Assembly (NCBI GenBank): GCA_020633895.1
Contig: JACKCT010000018.1
Coordinates: forward strand, 1-39,686
Length of the DNA: 39,686 nucleotides
Reading direction: 5' to 3'
From: Deltaproteobacteria bacterium
Lineage (GTDB): Bacteria; Lernaellota; Lernaellaia; JACKCT01
The notes beneath the pieces are model-generated. The model was not told the origin of the DNA. It saw only the letters and a list, made by a program, of their open reading frames with translations, and did not search any database. Positions 8,626 through 17,281 of the stretch are shown in pieces (within the stretch, counting starts at the first letter, position 1; each line of letters starts with the position of its first letter). The translations under genes and the position numbers were made by a program.

Positions 8626-9524
8626 TGCGTCTGGTCGGCGGTTTGGCGGCTTGGGTGGCGTTGGCGGCCTTGTTGGGTGCCGGTGCGGGTCGTTTGGCCG
8701 CGACGCACGCCTCGGTGGATCGCATGCCTCCAATGGAGTTGGCGGAACGTTGGCTGACGGCGCCGGACGACGAGACGGCGGCGATTTGGCGCGATCTGCT
8801 GCTCCGGCGCTCGCTGGCGACCGGTGACGGCGATCTGGCGGCGCTGATGGTGGAAGAGATTGTCTCGAAATTGGACGAATCGACGGACCCGGCGACGCTG
8901 CTGAAGATTCCCGGAGTGTCCGGAGTGCTCGAAAAAGACGCGAAGACCCGTTGGCTTTTCCTGTCGACCCGGGCGGATTATCTACGCCAACATTGGTCGA
9001 ACGAGGCGGCGCTCCCGTTGGAGGGGGTGATGGCGAACCTGGACGAAATGGCCGACGACCCGGTTTGGGGTCCGATGGTGCGCATCGAGCGGCAGCGGGC
9101 GGATCTGTTCGAAGCGTTCCGCCGGGCGCTCGATGCCCTGCGCGATCTGGTCGCGTCCGAGCGACCGATCCTGCCCGATCCGGACGATCCCCGTCGGGTG
9201 CTCGTGGACCGGGCCTTGGAACAACTCGCGTCGGCGGACGACGAAGCGCTTTCTTGGCATTCGCCCCTGGGCACGGCGTCCGGGTCGGATTTTTTCCGGG
9301 ATCTGAAGGCGGCCTTGCGGACGATTCCGGGGTCCGTGCCTTGGGCGGGGGAGGCGTTTGTCCATGCGGCCTTTTTGCGCGACACGAACGCTGAGCCGGA
9401 TCTGCAAGCGTTGAAAGACGACATCGCCGCCCAAGCCGGTCGCGCCGACGAGGCCGAGGAGTTCCAACGCTTCCTGGAGCGTCACCGGCCGCCGCGTGTG
9501 GCGTCGGCGTCGATGTTGGAGTGA
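8622..9524 (+). CDS. Membrane-anchored helical protein (B1), partner of A1
   Basis: About 300 residues. The start is the ATG at 8622, overlapping the A1 stop and preceded by AAGGGGAG. One N-terminal hydrophobic segment (LVGGLAAWVALAALLGAGAG) anchors it; the rest is helical and charged, with a MELAERWLTAPDDE element shared with B2 (TELTERWLAEPDVE). TPR-like helices are possible but no clear repeat is seen. Translational coupling to A1 and the duplicated A-B arrangement suggest that it works with the SGNH-like protein, perhaps as a periplasmic scaffold. Function unknown. Confidence 0.7.
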   Translation: MMRLVGGLAAWVALAALLGAGAGRLAATHASVDRMPPMELAERWLTAPDDETAAIWRDLLLRRSLATGDGDLAALMVEEIVSKLDESTDPATLLKIPGVSGVLEKDAKTRWLFLSTRADYLRQHWSNEAALPLEGVMANLDEMADDPVWGPMVRIERQRADLFEAFRRALDALRDLVASERPILPDPDDPRRVLVDRALEQLASADDEALSWHSPLGTASGSDFFRDLKAALRTIPGSVPWAGEAFVHAAFLRDTNAEPDLQALKDDIAAQAGRADEAEEFQRFLERHRPPRVASASMLE

Positions 9525-9531
9525 GCGCCCG

Positions 9532-11373
9532 ATGAACCTTGCCTCGCCACCCATTTCCCGATCCCGTCGTGCGTGGACGACGTTGATCGTCGCGGCGTAC
9601 TGGGCGGCGCTGGTGGGGGCGTTTGTCGCGGCGTTTCGACGAGGGGTGGACGGGGCGCTGGCGGGCGTGACCGGACCGGACGCCGAGTTCATCCGTGAGT
9701 CCATCGTCGCCTTGCTGCCGGCGGAGCGAGTGGTATGGCTGGCGAAGGCGATGTTGATCGCCGGTGTCGCGTTCGAGGCGCTCGACCAGGTACTTTTGGG
9801 ACGGCGGCGCTGGTGGCGGCTGTGGCCCGTGGCGGCGGCGGCGTTGGCGGCGACGGTGGCGGCTCCCGACGGGATTTGGCCGATCGCCATGGGGGCGCTT
9901 ACGGGCGTGGTGGTGGTGGAGCGCGTCCGGGACTGGTGGTGGGTCGAACGCACCCCCGGCGCTCCGACGCCTCCAACGCCGATTCTCATCTCCCTGGCGA
10001 TCACGGCCCTGGCCTTGCCTTTCGCGATCGGCGCGGCGGACCCGTGGACCCTCGTGCCGATCTACGCGTCAGGCGCGGCATGCACGGCGCTTTTGGGCGT
10101 CGGCCCTCGGCGGGGCGTGACCGTGTGGGCGGTGGGACTGTCCGCGACGGGCGTGGGCGTCGTTGTGTGGCTCGCCTTGGTCGGTTGGGATGTTGAACAC
10201 GCCACGAACTGGATCATCGCCTTTCCGGTCGTTTTCGCTATCGCGAATCTGGTCGCGGCGACGCGATTCGCCCGGAATGTCGTGACCGGAGCGGCGGCGG
10301 CGGTGGTCATCGGCCTATCCGCCTTCCTGGCGTTGGACGCGGTTGCGACCGCCGGTGAGAAGCCGAATGTGACGGGCTGGTGGACGGCCGGCTCCACCGA
10401 CGTGCCCGATTTCCCCGGCCGACCCGGCGCCAAACTCGCGGGCCGACCCGTGCCTCCCGGCGCGGACCCGCTGCTGCCCTTGGGCTGGTGGGTGGAGGTG
10501 GACTACTTCGGCAACGGCCGCCCGTCCCGGAAAAAGGCGCCGGGAACCTATCGCATTGTCGTGCAGGGTTCGTCGTCCACCGAACCGGGCGGCGTGGTGG
10601 ACGAGAAGTACACCTGGACCGACGTGCTCGAACGCCGCTTGAACGAGCAACGCCGCGGCCGCCCGCCCGTGGAGGTCATCAACGCGGCCTTGGGCGGATC
10701 GACCACCTTCGGCATGCTGCTCAATCTCAAGTTGTCGCTCCTGGCCTACGACCCGGACATGCTGCTGCTCTATCTGCCCCATTCGGACGCCACGATGGGC
10801 AACGTCCCCTTGCCCGAAAAGCAGCTTTTCGCCCTGGCCCAACAGGGGGTTTTCGAGAATTTCCGCGAGCAGCCCCCCCGACGAGGCGAGGGCGCCGAGC
10901 CCGCGACGCCCAAGGTGTCCGTCCTCAAGTCCTACCGGCCGATCCCGGACGCCGATCGGGTGCGCGAATTGTTCGCTCGCCTGACGGAGCGGCGCCCCGA
11001 CGCCCCGGCACAGGCCGATGTCCTGGACAACGAGAACCTTTGGCGGGCATCCCAAAACGTCCCGCTGGGGGACTTCATCGAAAACTTGGACGAGTTCATC
11101 GACATCTGCCGCGCCCGGCGAATCCGTCTGGTGATTGTCGGCGAGGCGACCACGGACGACATCACCCGCTATGTAAACACGCTGATCGTCGTGGCCGCCG
11201 CCAACAAGGTGCCGTTTTTCGACGCCAACGCGCGACTGCCTCGCTGTGGGATGCGCAACGAGAAAATCTTCCTGGACAGCGTTCATCTGCGTCGCGAGGG
11301 GCATGAATGCGTCGGCCGATTGATCGCCGAGTTTTTTGAAATGAAAAACCCGGCCGGCTGGGGGCGGCCATGA
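9532..11373 (+). CDS. Polytopic membrane protein with SGNH-hydrolase-like domain (A2)
   Basis: About 613 residues and a diverged paralogue of A1 along its whole length. It has an N-terminal multi-helix membrane part and a C-terminal SGNH-like domain: VVQGSSSTEPGGV with likely nucleophile S348, NAALGGSTTFGML, YLPHSDATMGNVP and DSVHLRREGHECVG with D582 and H585. The start is the ATG at 9532, seven bases after the B1 stop; GGAG of the B1 end is the probable ribosome site. It carries an extra loop near residues 440-510 relative to A1. It overlaps B2 by four bases. Likely role: modification of a surface or exported polymer; substrate not predictable. Confidence 0.72.
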   Translation: MNLASPPISRSRRAWTTLIVAAYWAALVGAFVAAFRRGVDGALAGVTGPDAEFIRESIVALLPAERVVWLAKAMLIAGVAFEALDQVLLGRRRWWRLWPVAAAALAATVAAPDGIWPIAMGALTGVVVVERVRDWWWVERTPGAPTPPTPILISLAITALALPFAIGAADPWTLVPIYASGAACTALLGVGPRRGVTVWAVGLSATGVGVVVWLALVGWDVEHATNWIIAFPVVFAIANLVAATRFARNVVTGAAAAVVIGLSAFLALDAVATAGEKPNVTGWWTAGSTDVPDFPGRPGAKLAGRPVPPGADPLLPLGWWVEVDYFGNGRPSRKKAPGTYRIVVQGSSSTEPGGVVDEKYTWTDVLERRLNEQRRGRPPVEVINAALGGSTTFGMLLNLKLSLLAYDPDMLLLYLPHSDATMGNVPLPEKQLFALAQQGVFENFREQPPRRGEGAEPATPKVSVLKSYRPIPDADRVRELFARLTERRPDAPAQADVLDNENLWRASQNVPLGDFIENLDEFIDICRARRIRLVIVGEATTDDITRYVNTLIVVAAANKVPFFDANARLPRCGMRNEKIFLDSVHLRREGHECVGRLIAEFFEMKNPAGWGRP

Positions 11374-12353
11374 ACGGCGTCAAGGCACCGAGTTTGCGGC
11401 GTGCGTTCGCGATGGTTCTCGGCCTGGGGATCACGGCGTTGATCGGAGGGATCACGGCCCGAGCGATGGTAAGGAACGTCTCCCCCGAATTCGCCGACGC
11501 CACGGAATTGACGGAACGCTGGCTGGCCGAACCCGACGTGGAACGGCGGGACACGAACCTGATCTACGTTTTTCGTCGGCTGTTGGAAACCGACCACGTC
11601 GACGAGGCCCGGTCCATGGTCGCCCCGGCGCTGACGGCCTTCGAACGGCGCGACCGCCTCGACGAAATTGATGCTCTCTTGTCCAATTCTCCGCTGATCG
11701 CCCCGGACGCCCCTCGGGCGTTGGAAATCACCTCGGCGTGGATCGAGGCTCATGCCCGGGCCGGGGGATACAGGCGGGTGCGCAACCTCCTGCCGCGCCT
11801 GTTGCGTCTGGCCGAGGCGCCGGGGAAAGCCGACGCGGTTCGCATCAACCGGACGCGGATCGAAATGACCATGCTTCTTAGTCTTGCGCCAATCCCCACG
11901 GGAACCCCTGATGGTGACGTGGGAGAGCCCTCGCGGGAATGGTCGGCGCTGGCACGGTTGGCGGCGGATCCGGACGCGCCCTTCGAACTGCCCGAGGAGT
12001 TGGCCGGCGAGGCGACGGCCGCGCTGAGGTCAGTCTCGACCAAGGCGACCATCGCCGCCGGAGGGATCTACGCAATCGGACAGACGATGTCGCGGGCCCT
12101 GCGCGCCGGGGCGACACCGGAACTGGCGGACGCGGTGCAGCGGATGGTGGCGCTGATGGGAGAACAACCGGATCGGGCCGAGGAGCTGGCCTGGTTCGCG
12201 TCGCTCATCGACGACAGCGATGTCCCGACCTTGCGGTGCCTCCACGCGCTGGCGCGGGATATTCTTGAAGACAAATCCTATCAACACGGCGAGATGCGCC
12301 CCGTCCCGGACGGCTATCCCGCCCCCGCCGAGCGTTGCGCGACGGGAGGATGA
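11370..12353 (+). CDS. Membrane-anchored helical protein (B2), partner of A2
   Basis: The 327-residue paralogue of B1 starts at the ATG overlapping the A2 stop. An N-terminal anchor (FAMVLGLGITALIGGI) is followed by a helical, Arg/Glu/Asp-rich region that suggests an alpha-solenoid (RVRNLLPRLLRLAEAPGKAD). Near its end it has a PTLRCLHALARDIL segment absent from B1. It is the last gene of the four-gene operon; no intrinsic terminator is evident after it, only REP-like repeats. Function unknown. Confidence 0.7.
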   Translation: MNGVKAPSLRRAFAMVLGLGITALIGGITARAMVRNVSPEFADATELTERWLAEPDVERRDTNLIYVFRRLLETDHVDEARSMVAPALTAFERRDRLDEIDALLSNSPLIAPDAPRALEITSAWIEAHARAGGYRRVRNLLPRLLRLAEAPGKADAVRINRTRIEMTMLLSLAPIPTGTPDGDVGEPSREWSALARLAADPDAPFELPEELAGEATAALRSVSTKATIAAGGIYAIGQTMSRALRAGATPELADAVQRMVALMGEQPDRAEELAWFASLIDDSDVPTLRCLHALARDILEDKSYQHGEMRPVPDGYPAPAERCATGG

Positions 12354-12372
12354 AGGATCGCGGATGTTTGTC

Positions 12373-12399
12373 CGAGCCGCGACCTCTAGGGAGCGGTTG
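12373..12399 (+). repeat. REP-like repeat copy 2 (CCGC/GCGG type)
   Basis: GAGCCGCGACCTCTAGGGAG followed by CGGTTG, just after the B2 gene. Stem arms CCGC/GCGG are intact. Confidence 0.65.
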
Positions 12400-12432
12400 G
12401 CGGGTGCTTTGTTGAGGACGATTCCGACATGA

Positions 12433-12460
12433 CAGAGCCGCGAACCGTAGGGAGCGGTTG
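12433..12460 (+). repeat. REP-like repeat copy 3 (CCGC/GCGG type)
   Basis: CAGAGCCGCGAACCGTAGGG followed by AGCGGTTG. Same orientation as copy 2, 60 bases away. Confidence 0.7.
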
Positions 12461-12525
12461 ACGGCGGCCCGGTGATTATCGTTCGATGTTTTCCTGGTCG
12501 ACACGCTCGACAACGCCGCACACAA

Positions 12526-12551
12526 GACCGCTCCTTACACGTCGCGGCTCG
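12526..12551 (-). repeat. REP-like repeat copy 4, inverted
   Basis: GACCGCTCCTTACACGTCGC followed by GGCTCG is the reverse complement of the family consensus. With copy 3 it makes an inverted pair that could fold into a longer hairpin. Confidence 0.65.
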
Positions 12552-12615
12552 GGCGTAGGAAAATCGGGGTTCGGCTTGATCGCGGCACTGATGCCGTCAC
12601 TCAATCGGGCGGCGA

Positions 12616-13578
12616 TCAACCCACCTTGCGGGCGCGGCGGCTCCAGGCCTCGCGGGCGAGCTTGGTGTGGCGGCCGGTCTTGGAGAACTTGGTGTCGGCC
12701 ACGATGTCGCCCAGCAGGCGTTCGGCGGCCGCGTTATCCGGCGGAGCCACGTCGATTAAAAGCTGCAGGACGATCAGGCTGGCCAGGTATTCCCGGCTCT
12801 CGAAGTTGGTGCCGTTCTGGTCCTGGGAGCGAATCGAGCGGCGATAGTTGTCGAAATACGCGATCAGTCCCGGCACCGCGTCGGCGCCGATGTCGTGCGT
12901 CACGGCGGTGACGTCCTCGACGCGCTGGGTGTCTCGGGGCGCGCCGGTCAGGTAGTTGAGCATCAACGGCACCGCCGCCTCCGGGTCCACCCGCGCCACC
13001 GAGGCCAGGCACGAACGCGTCAGCCGCGCCTTGGGGTCCTCGTGAGCCTTTTTGATGATCTCGACAGCTTTTTGCGTGAATTGGGGATCATCGATGGCCC
13101 CGCTCAGATCCAGAGCCGAGACGCACAACTCGATCAGCGGAAAATCGCTGCGGTCGATCACTTCGTCGATCCAGGAGACGAGCGTGTCCCGGTGGGTGAT
13201 GTGCTCGCGCACGCCGGCCGCCGCCGGGTCGCCCGAATGGGCGCAGACGTGGAAATATTCCATGACCGCCCGTCGGTAGTCCCGAGCCTCCGGCGAGGCG
13301 ATCAGGGCGTCAACAAACGCGGCGTCCCGGGCATCGCCTCGGGCCAGGCACGCCTTGGTCGCCAGACGGCGCACATCGACGTTCGAATCCTTGGCCCACT
13401 TGAGCGCCACCCGGCGCTCGGCATCCGACCAAACCGCTTTCTTGGCCAAGATCCCCAAGGCGTAGGACTTGGCCAGCGCCGCCATTTCGGGGTTCTTATG
13501 GTCGGCGAACCCGGCCAATCCGGCCAGATCGCCGGCCTTGGCCGACTTCTCGATTTGAGCCTTGACCAAAAACTTCAT
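12616..13578 (-). CDS. HEAT-like alpha-solenoid protein
   Basis: About 320 residues without signal peptide or membrane helix, so probably cytoplasmic. The sequence is almost wholly helical, with repeated patterns such as NPEMAALAKSYALGIL, SNVDVRRLATKACLARGD and PKARLTRSCLASVARVDPEA, typical of HEAT/armadillo-type helical repeats that serve as protein scaffolds. I chose the ATG at 13578 (MKFLVKAQIEKSAKAGDL) with GGGAT upstream; the longer frame from 13626 would translate a T-rich stretch that looks like promoter DNA. It is convergent with the B2 gene and divergent from the epimerase fusion. No partner can be inferred. Confidence 0.65.
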   Translation of the reverse strand: MKFLVKAQIEKSAKAGDLAGLAGFADHKNPEMAALAKSYALGILAKKAVWSDAERRVALKWAKDSNVDVRRLATKACLARGDARDAAFVDALIASPEARDYRRAVMEYFHVCAHSGDPAAAGVREHITHRDTLVSWIDEVIDRSDFPLIELCVSALDLSGAIDDPQFTQKAVEIIKKAHEDPKARLTRSCLASVARVDPEAAVPLMLNYLTGAPRDTQRVEDVTAVTHDIGADAVPGLIAYFDNYRRSIRSQDQNGTNFESREYLASLIVLQLLIDVAPPDNAAAERLLGDIVADTKFSKTGRHTKLAREAWSRRARKVG

Positions 13579-13762
13579 ATCCCAAACTCGATGTCGAAAT
13601 AAAAAAACAGCGTCGATCTTTTTCATCGGCGCGCCCGCCGGGTTTCTGAAGACAAATTTTGCTTGTCGGCAAACCGGGGGCCGGATCGGGGATCCTCTCG
13701 ATTCGCCGTCGGGAAATTGCTAGGGTGACTCGAAGTCCGCCGACCAATCCAGGGAGCGTTCG

Positions 13763-15157
13763 ATGTCCGAATACGACTACCGCAGCGGGATCGAGGTCCT
13801 GCCTCAAGAGGTCTACAACTGGCATGTGCGCCCCGGGGCCTTCGAGCGCCTTGTGCCGCCCTGGGAGACGGTCCGCATCGTGGATCCCGGCGACGGGGTG
13901 GCCGAAGGCAGCCGCGTGACCCTGGAAATGAAGCGAGGGCCCAAGACCTTCCGCTGGGTGGCCGAGCACTACGACGTGGTTCCCGGCGAGCAGTTCAGCG
14001 ACCGGCAGATCGAGGGCCCCTTCGCCAAGTGGGAACACCAGCACCTGTTCAAGCTGGAGGCCAAGAAGTTCTGCGTGGTCGAGGATCATGTACGTTACGA
14101 GTTGCCCGTGGGGGCTCTGGGCAAGCTGGTGGCCGGGCGATCCATCGCCAAGGACATCCACCGCACCTTCCGCTTTCGCCACGACCGCACCCGTCACGAT
14201 CTGTCGCGCCATCGCAAGTTCAAGCACAAGGACAAGCTCAAGGTGGCCGTCACCGGCGCATCGGGTCTGGTGGGCGCCGAGTTTTGCAACTTCCTGACCG
14301 CCGGGGGCCACGAAGTGGTGCGTCTGGTGCGCCGGGCCGCGGAGAACGCCCGCACCGAGGCCTACTGGGATCCCACCGTCGGCAATATCGACGCCAAGAA
14401 GCTCGAGGGCTGCGACGCGGTGGTGCATCTGGCGGGTGAAAACGTGGGCGAGGGCACGTGGGACGGCGAAAAGAAGCGACGCATCCGCACCAGCCGCGTC
14501 AAGGGCACGCATCTGATCAGCGAAGCGATCGCCAAGCTCAAGAACCCGCCCAAGGTGCTCATCTCCGCCTCGGCCCTGGGCTACTACGGCAATCGGGGCA
14601 ACGAGGAGTTGACCGAGGACTCGCCGCCGGGCGAGGGCTTCCTGGCCGAAGTGTGCCAGGAGTGGGAAGCGGCGGCCGAACCGGCGAAGGCGGCGGGGAT
14701 CCGGGTGGTGAATCTGCGCATCGGCGTGGTGCTGGCTCATCGGGGCGGGGCGCTCTCGCGGATGATCAAGCCCTTCAGCATGGGGCTGGGCGGCAAGGTC
14801 AGCTCGGGCGATCAGTTCATGAGTTGGATCGTCCTGGACGACCTCATCGGCTTGATGCACTACCTGATCTACAACGACAAGGTGGAAGGGCCGGTCAACG
14901 CCGTGTCCCCCAACCCGGCGTCGAACGCCGAGTTCACCAAGGCGCTGGGGCAGGTGCTGCGCCGCCCGACGGTTGCCACGCTGCCGGCCGGGGTGGTGCG
15001 CAAGATGATGGGGGAGATGGGCGAGGAGTTGCTGCTGTCCTCCGCCCGCCTGATCCCCGCCAAGGCCCAGGACGCGGGCTACAAGTGGTTCTACCCCGAA
15101 CTCATCCCCGCCCTGTGCCTGGAGTTGGGACGACCGCCGCTGGATCTGGTGGAGTAG
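13763..15157 (+). CDS. SRPBCC domain fused to TIGR01777-type NAD(P)-dependent epimerase
   Basis: 464 residues. The first 155 or so are an SRPBCC (START-like) ligand-binding domain ([29 protein letters not shown]). From about residue 160 an extended short-chain dehydrogenase follows: [11 protein letters not shown] is the nucleotide-binding loop, [13 protein letters not shown] and SASALGYYG (with the catalytic-type Tyr) are hallmarks of the YfcH/TIGR01777 group, and [17 protein letters not shown] is its usual next segment. This fusion occurs in several bacteria; its substrate is unknown. An AGGGAG ribosome site lies 7 bases before the ATG. The acetyltransferase gene follows after 38 bases and may be co-transcribed. 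Confidence 0.88.
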   Translation: MSEYDYRSGIEVLPQEVYNWHVRPGAFERLVPPWETVRIVDPGDGVAEGSRVTLEMKRGPKTFRWVAEHYDVVPGEQFSDRQIEGPFAKWEHQHLFKLEAKKFCVVEDHVRYELPVGALGKLVAGRSIAKDIHRTFRFRHDRTRHDLSRHRKFKHKDKLKVAVTGASGLVGAEFCNFLTAGGHEVVRLVRRAAENARTEAYWDPTVGNIDAKKLEGCDAVVHLAGENVGEGTWDGEKKRRIRTSRVKGTHLISEAIAKLKNPPKVLISASALGYYGNRGNEELTEDSPPGEGFLAEVCQEWEAAAEPAKAAGIRVVNLRIGVVLAHRGGALSRMIKPFSMGLGGKVSSGDQFMSWIVLDDLIGLMHYLIYNDKVEGPVNAVSPNPASNAEFTKALGQVLRRPTVATLPAGVVRKMMGEMGEELLLSSARLIPAKAQDAGYKWFYPELIPALCLELGRPPLDLVE

Positions 15158-15195
15158 ACGCGCACACCCACGCGCGTTCGAAAGGTTCTTCAAGT

Positions 15196-15876
15196 ATGGC
15201 GTTACTCGATGCCGGGAAAAAATATCCGATGGTCATGCCCGACGGCACGGTGATCAAAACCGTGGTGCATCTGAATCAGGTGGTCGACCATCCGCGCATC
15301 GAGATCGGCGATTTCAGCTACTTCGGTCATCTGGAGGCGTTGGAGGACTACGCCGCTTTTCTCGCGCCGTATCTGTTTCCGCTGAGTCCGGAAAAACTCG
15401 TCATCGGGAAGTTTTGCCAGATCGCCCATGGCGTCCGCATCATTACCAGTTCGGCCAACCACAATATGAACGGGTTCTCGACGTTCCCGTTCAACAATTT
15501 CACGATGACTCCCCAAACCACGATGGATGACATCCGGGCGATGTTCGACATTCCCGGGAAGAAGGGCGACACGATCATCGGCAACGACGTGTGGATCGGA
15601 GCCGAGGCGGTGGTCATGCCGGGTGTGACGATCGGCGACGGCGTGATTGTCAGCGCGCGCGCCGTGGTGGTCGGCGATGTTGAGCCGTACACGATTGTCG
15701 GAGGCAATCCGGCCAAGCCCGTCAAAAAGCGCTTCGACGACGCGACGATCCGAACGCTGCTGGACGTGAAGTGGTGGGATTGGCCGGTCGATACGATCGA
15801 AGAGAACATCGAGGCCATCACCGGCGCGGACATCGGGAATCTCGAAGCGATCCACGCTGAGATCATGTCAAAATAA
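15196..15876 (+). CDS. Vat/CatB-type hexapeptide acetyltransferase
   Basis: 226 residues, a left-handed beta-helix O-acetyltransferase that uses acetyl-CoA. Hexapeptide repeats ([33 protein letters not shown]) and the C-terminal block [17 protein letters not shown]...[10 protein letters not shown] match the xenobiotic acetyltransferases (streptogramin Vat and CatB chloramphenicol types). The motif [15 protein letters not shown] contains the catalytic His of that group. The ATG at 15196 has AAAGG upstream. Chromosomal relatives need not confer resistance, so the substrate is left open. It ends 31 bases from the convergent family operon with no visible terminator between. Confidence 0.88.
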   Translation: MALLDAGKKYPMVMPDGTVIKTVVHLNQVVDHPRIEIGDFSYFGHLEALEDYAAFLAPYLFPLSPEKLVIGKFCQIAHGVRIITSSANHNMNGFSTFPFNNFTMTPQTTMDDIRAMFDIPGKKGDTIIGNDVWIGAEAVVMPGVTIGDGVIVSARAVVVGDVEPYTIVGGNPAKPVKKRFDDATIRTLLDVKWWDWPVDTIEENIEAITGADIGNLEAIHAEIMSK

Positions 15877-15906
15877 CTTTCGGCGCGCTCCGACACAACA
15901 AGTCAA

Positions 15907-16062
15907 TTCAACTCCCGCAGATTCCACCGCCGTCGTCGTTGTCGTCATCATCGTCATCCGATGTCGCCGCGTCGTCTTCGGTGGCGGTGTCGTCATCACT
16001 CGAATCGTCATCCGTTAGGTCGTCGTCAACCGAGTCATCGTCGTCGTCCATGGGCATGGTCG
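15907..16062. repeat. 156-base tract identical to 18705-18860
   Basis: The 3' end of one family gene, covering the stop, terminal CGS and Asp-rich tail, matches the corresponding part of the gene ending at 18706 base for base, then diverges abruptly in the Thr linker. Confidence 0.85.
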
Positions 16063-17278
16063 TGGTGGTGGAGGATGTGGTTGTCGTCATCGTGCTTGTG
16101 GTTGTTGTCGTTGCGTCGCAATCAACGTCGGCCGTCGCGGTAAACAGGAATTCCTTGTCGCCCATATTCTTCCACAGGGTCCAGCGATCTTTGCTTCGAT
16201 CGAGTTCCCGGACATATGAGTGGGAATTGCCTTCGCCCACATCCTCGTACGCAACGTAAGTTGCTGTTCTCTCGCGATGCAATTCAAGGCCGATGCAAAC
16301 ATTCTCGTCGGGGTCCAAAGCCGTCATCGCAAAGTCGGAACAAATAAATTCTTTCTCGACCGTGGAAGGTTCGATCGGCGAGTCCTGAATGGGGCTCTGC
16401 CAGAAATCGCTTTCCTTGACCGGAGGCAAACCGGCTTCGTTTTCGGATCGGAATACGACGTAACGAAACAATTCGGAGGAGTCGCCGGGATCGCGTCCGT
16501 CCAAATACCATTGAGCGCGTATTGCTCGAAGGTAGGCGTCGGCTTCCCGAGCCGGAAGGCATGAAATCGCCTGAATTTTGGAATTTTCCGCCACCTCATT
16601 GACGGAAAACCAGCCGTCGACCGTTTGATCGTGGCGACGCATCTCGATTTGCGTCGGACAATTGGTCGTGAGGCAGAGAGCATCTATTGACACTCCGACG
16701 GCGAACGTCGGCTTGCAGTTCTTACAATGAAACGCGAACCGCCATTGAAACCGTAGCGACGAGATGTCCTTGAGATGGTCAGTGATATCGAAGGAGGCCG
16801 AAACATCCTTGATAGCAAGGGATTTCAATTCGTAGGTGTCGGGAAACAGATTTTCGAATTCGACGTGATTTCCGTTGCCGGATGGGTCAAATGCAAGGGA
16901 AAAAATCTCGTCCGCGATTCTGCTACGTCCGTAAAGGAATCCGTAATACGCATCGAAGGCCACGGAGAGATTGCCCATTGCAGGAATAGGGATTTCATTG
17001 GATATCAGCGTCGTATCGCTATCGTCCGCTTCGTCGCAAAAATAAATATTGCATGCCGCGCCGGTGCCCGCCTGGAAAGTGTACGCGTCCGTCGGGTCAA
17101 ACCCGTTCTTTTCGTGTTCCCAAACCGCGACCTCGTCCAATGATCCTTCGGCGTCGTTTCGTATCTCCCAACCGCTCGGATCTTCCAAGCCGTCCCAATA
17201 GATAGTGCGGGCGCTGGCCGAAGGGGTGAAAACCGTGAGCGCCGCGAATACAAGAATCCATTTTCGCAAGACTTTCAT
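15908..17278 (-). CDS. Secreted CGS-tail family protein, fifth gene of operon A
   Basis: 456 residues. Signal peptide to about residue 23 (ending SASA), then RTIYWDGLEDPSGWEI. An N-terminal half with TLISNEIPIPAMGNL resembles choice-of-anchor J/MAM-like jelly rolls. A second half has LCLTTNCPTQIE, ISCLPAREADAYLRAIR, ENVCIGLE, AYEDVGEGNSHSYVR and DKEFLFTATADVDC. A short Thr-rich linker, an Asp-rich stretch of about 45 residues and the end ICGS follow; no membrane helix comes after. It has an extra CKNC pair. Ectodomain cysteines total ten, plus the terminal one. The 3' 156 bases are identical to those of the gene ending at 18706. ATG at 17278 is 3 bases after the upstream stop. Function unknown; likely cell-surface. 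Confidence 0.85.
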   Translation of the reverse strand: MKVLRKWILVFAALTVFTPSASARTIYWDGLEDPSGWEIRNDAEGSLDEVAVWEHEKNGFDPTDAYTFQAGTGAACNIYFCDEADDSDTTLISNEIPIPAMGNLSVAFDAYYGFLYGRSRIADEIFSLAFDPSGNGNHVEFENLFPDTYELKSLAIKDVSASFDITDHLKDISSLRFQWRFAFHCKNCKPTFAVGVSIDALCLTTNCPTQIEMRRHDQTVDGWFSVNEVAENSKIQAISCLPAREADAYLRAIRAQWYLDGRDPGDSSELFRYVVFRSENEAGLPPVKESDFWQSPIQDSPIEPSTVEKEFICSDFAMTALDPDENVCIGLELHRERTATYVAYEDVGEGNSHSYVRELDRSKDRWTLWKNMGDKEFLFTATADVDCDATTTTTSTMTTTTSSTTTTMPMDDDDDSVDDDLTDDDSSDDDTATEDDAATSDDDDDDNDDGGGICGS

Positions 17279-17281
17279 CTT

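Noticed and set aside
13496-15193. Minus-strand frame of 565 codons opposite the epimerase fusion
   Set aside because: Low-complexity His/Gly/Leu-rich shadow, no ribosome site or motif.
15196-15876. Acetyltransferase as an acquired antibiotic-resistance gene
   Set aside because: Base composition matches neighbours and no mobile element flanks it; the substrate is not deducible.
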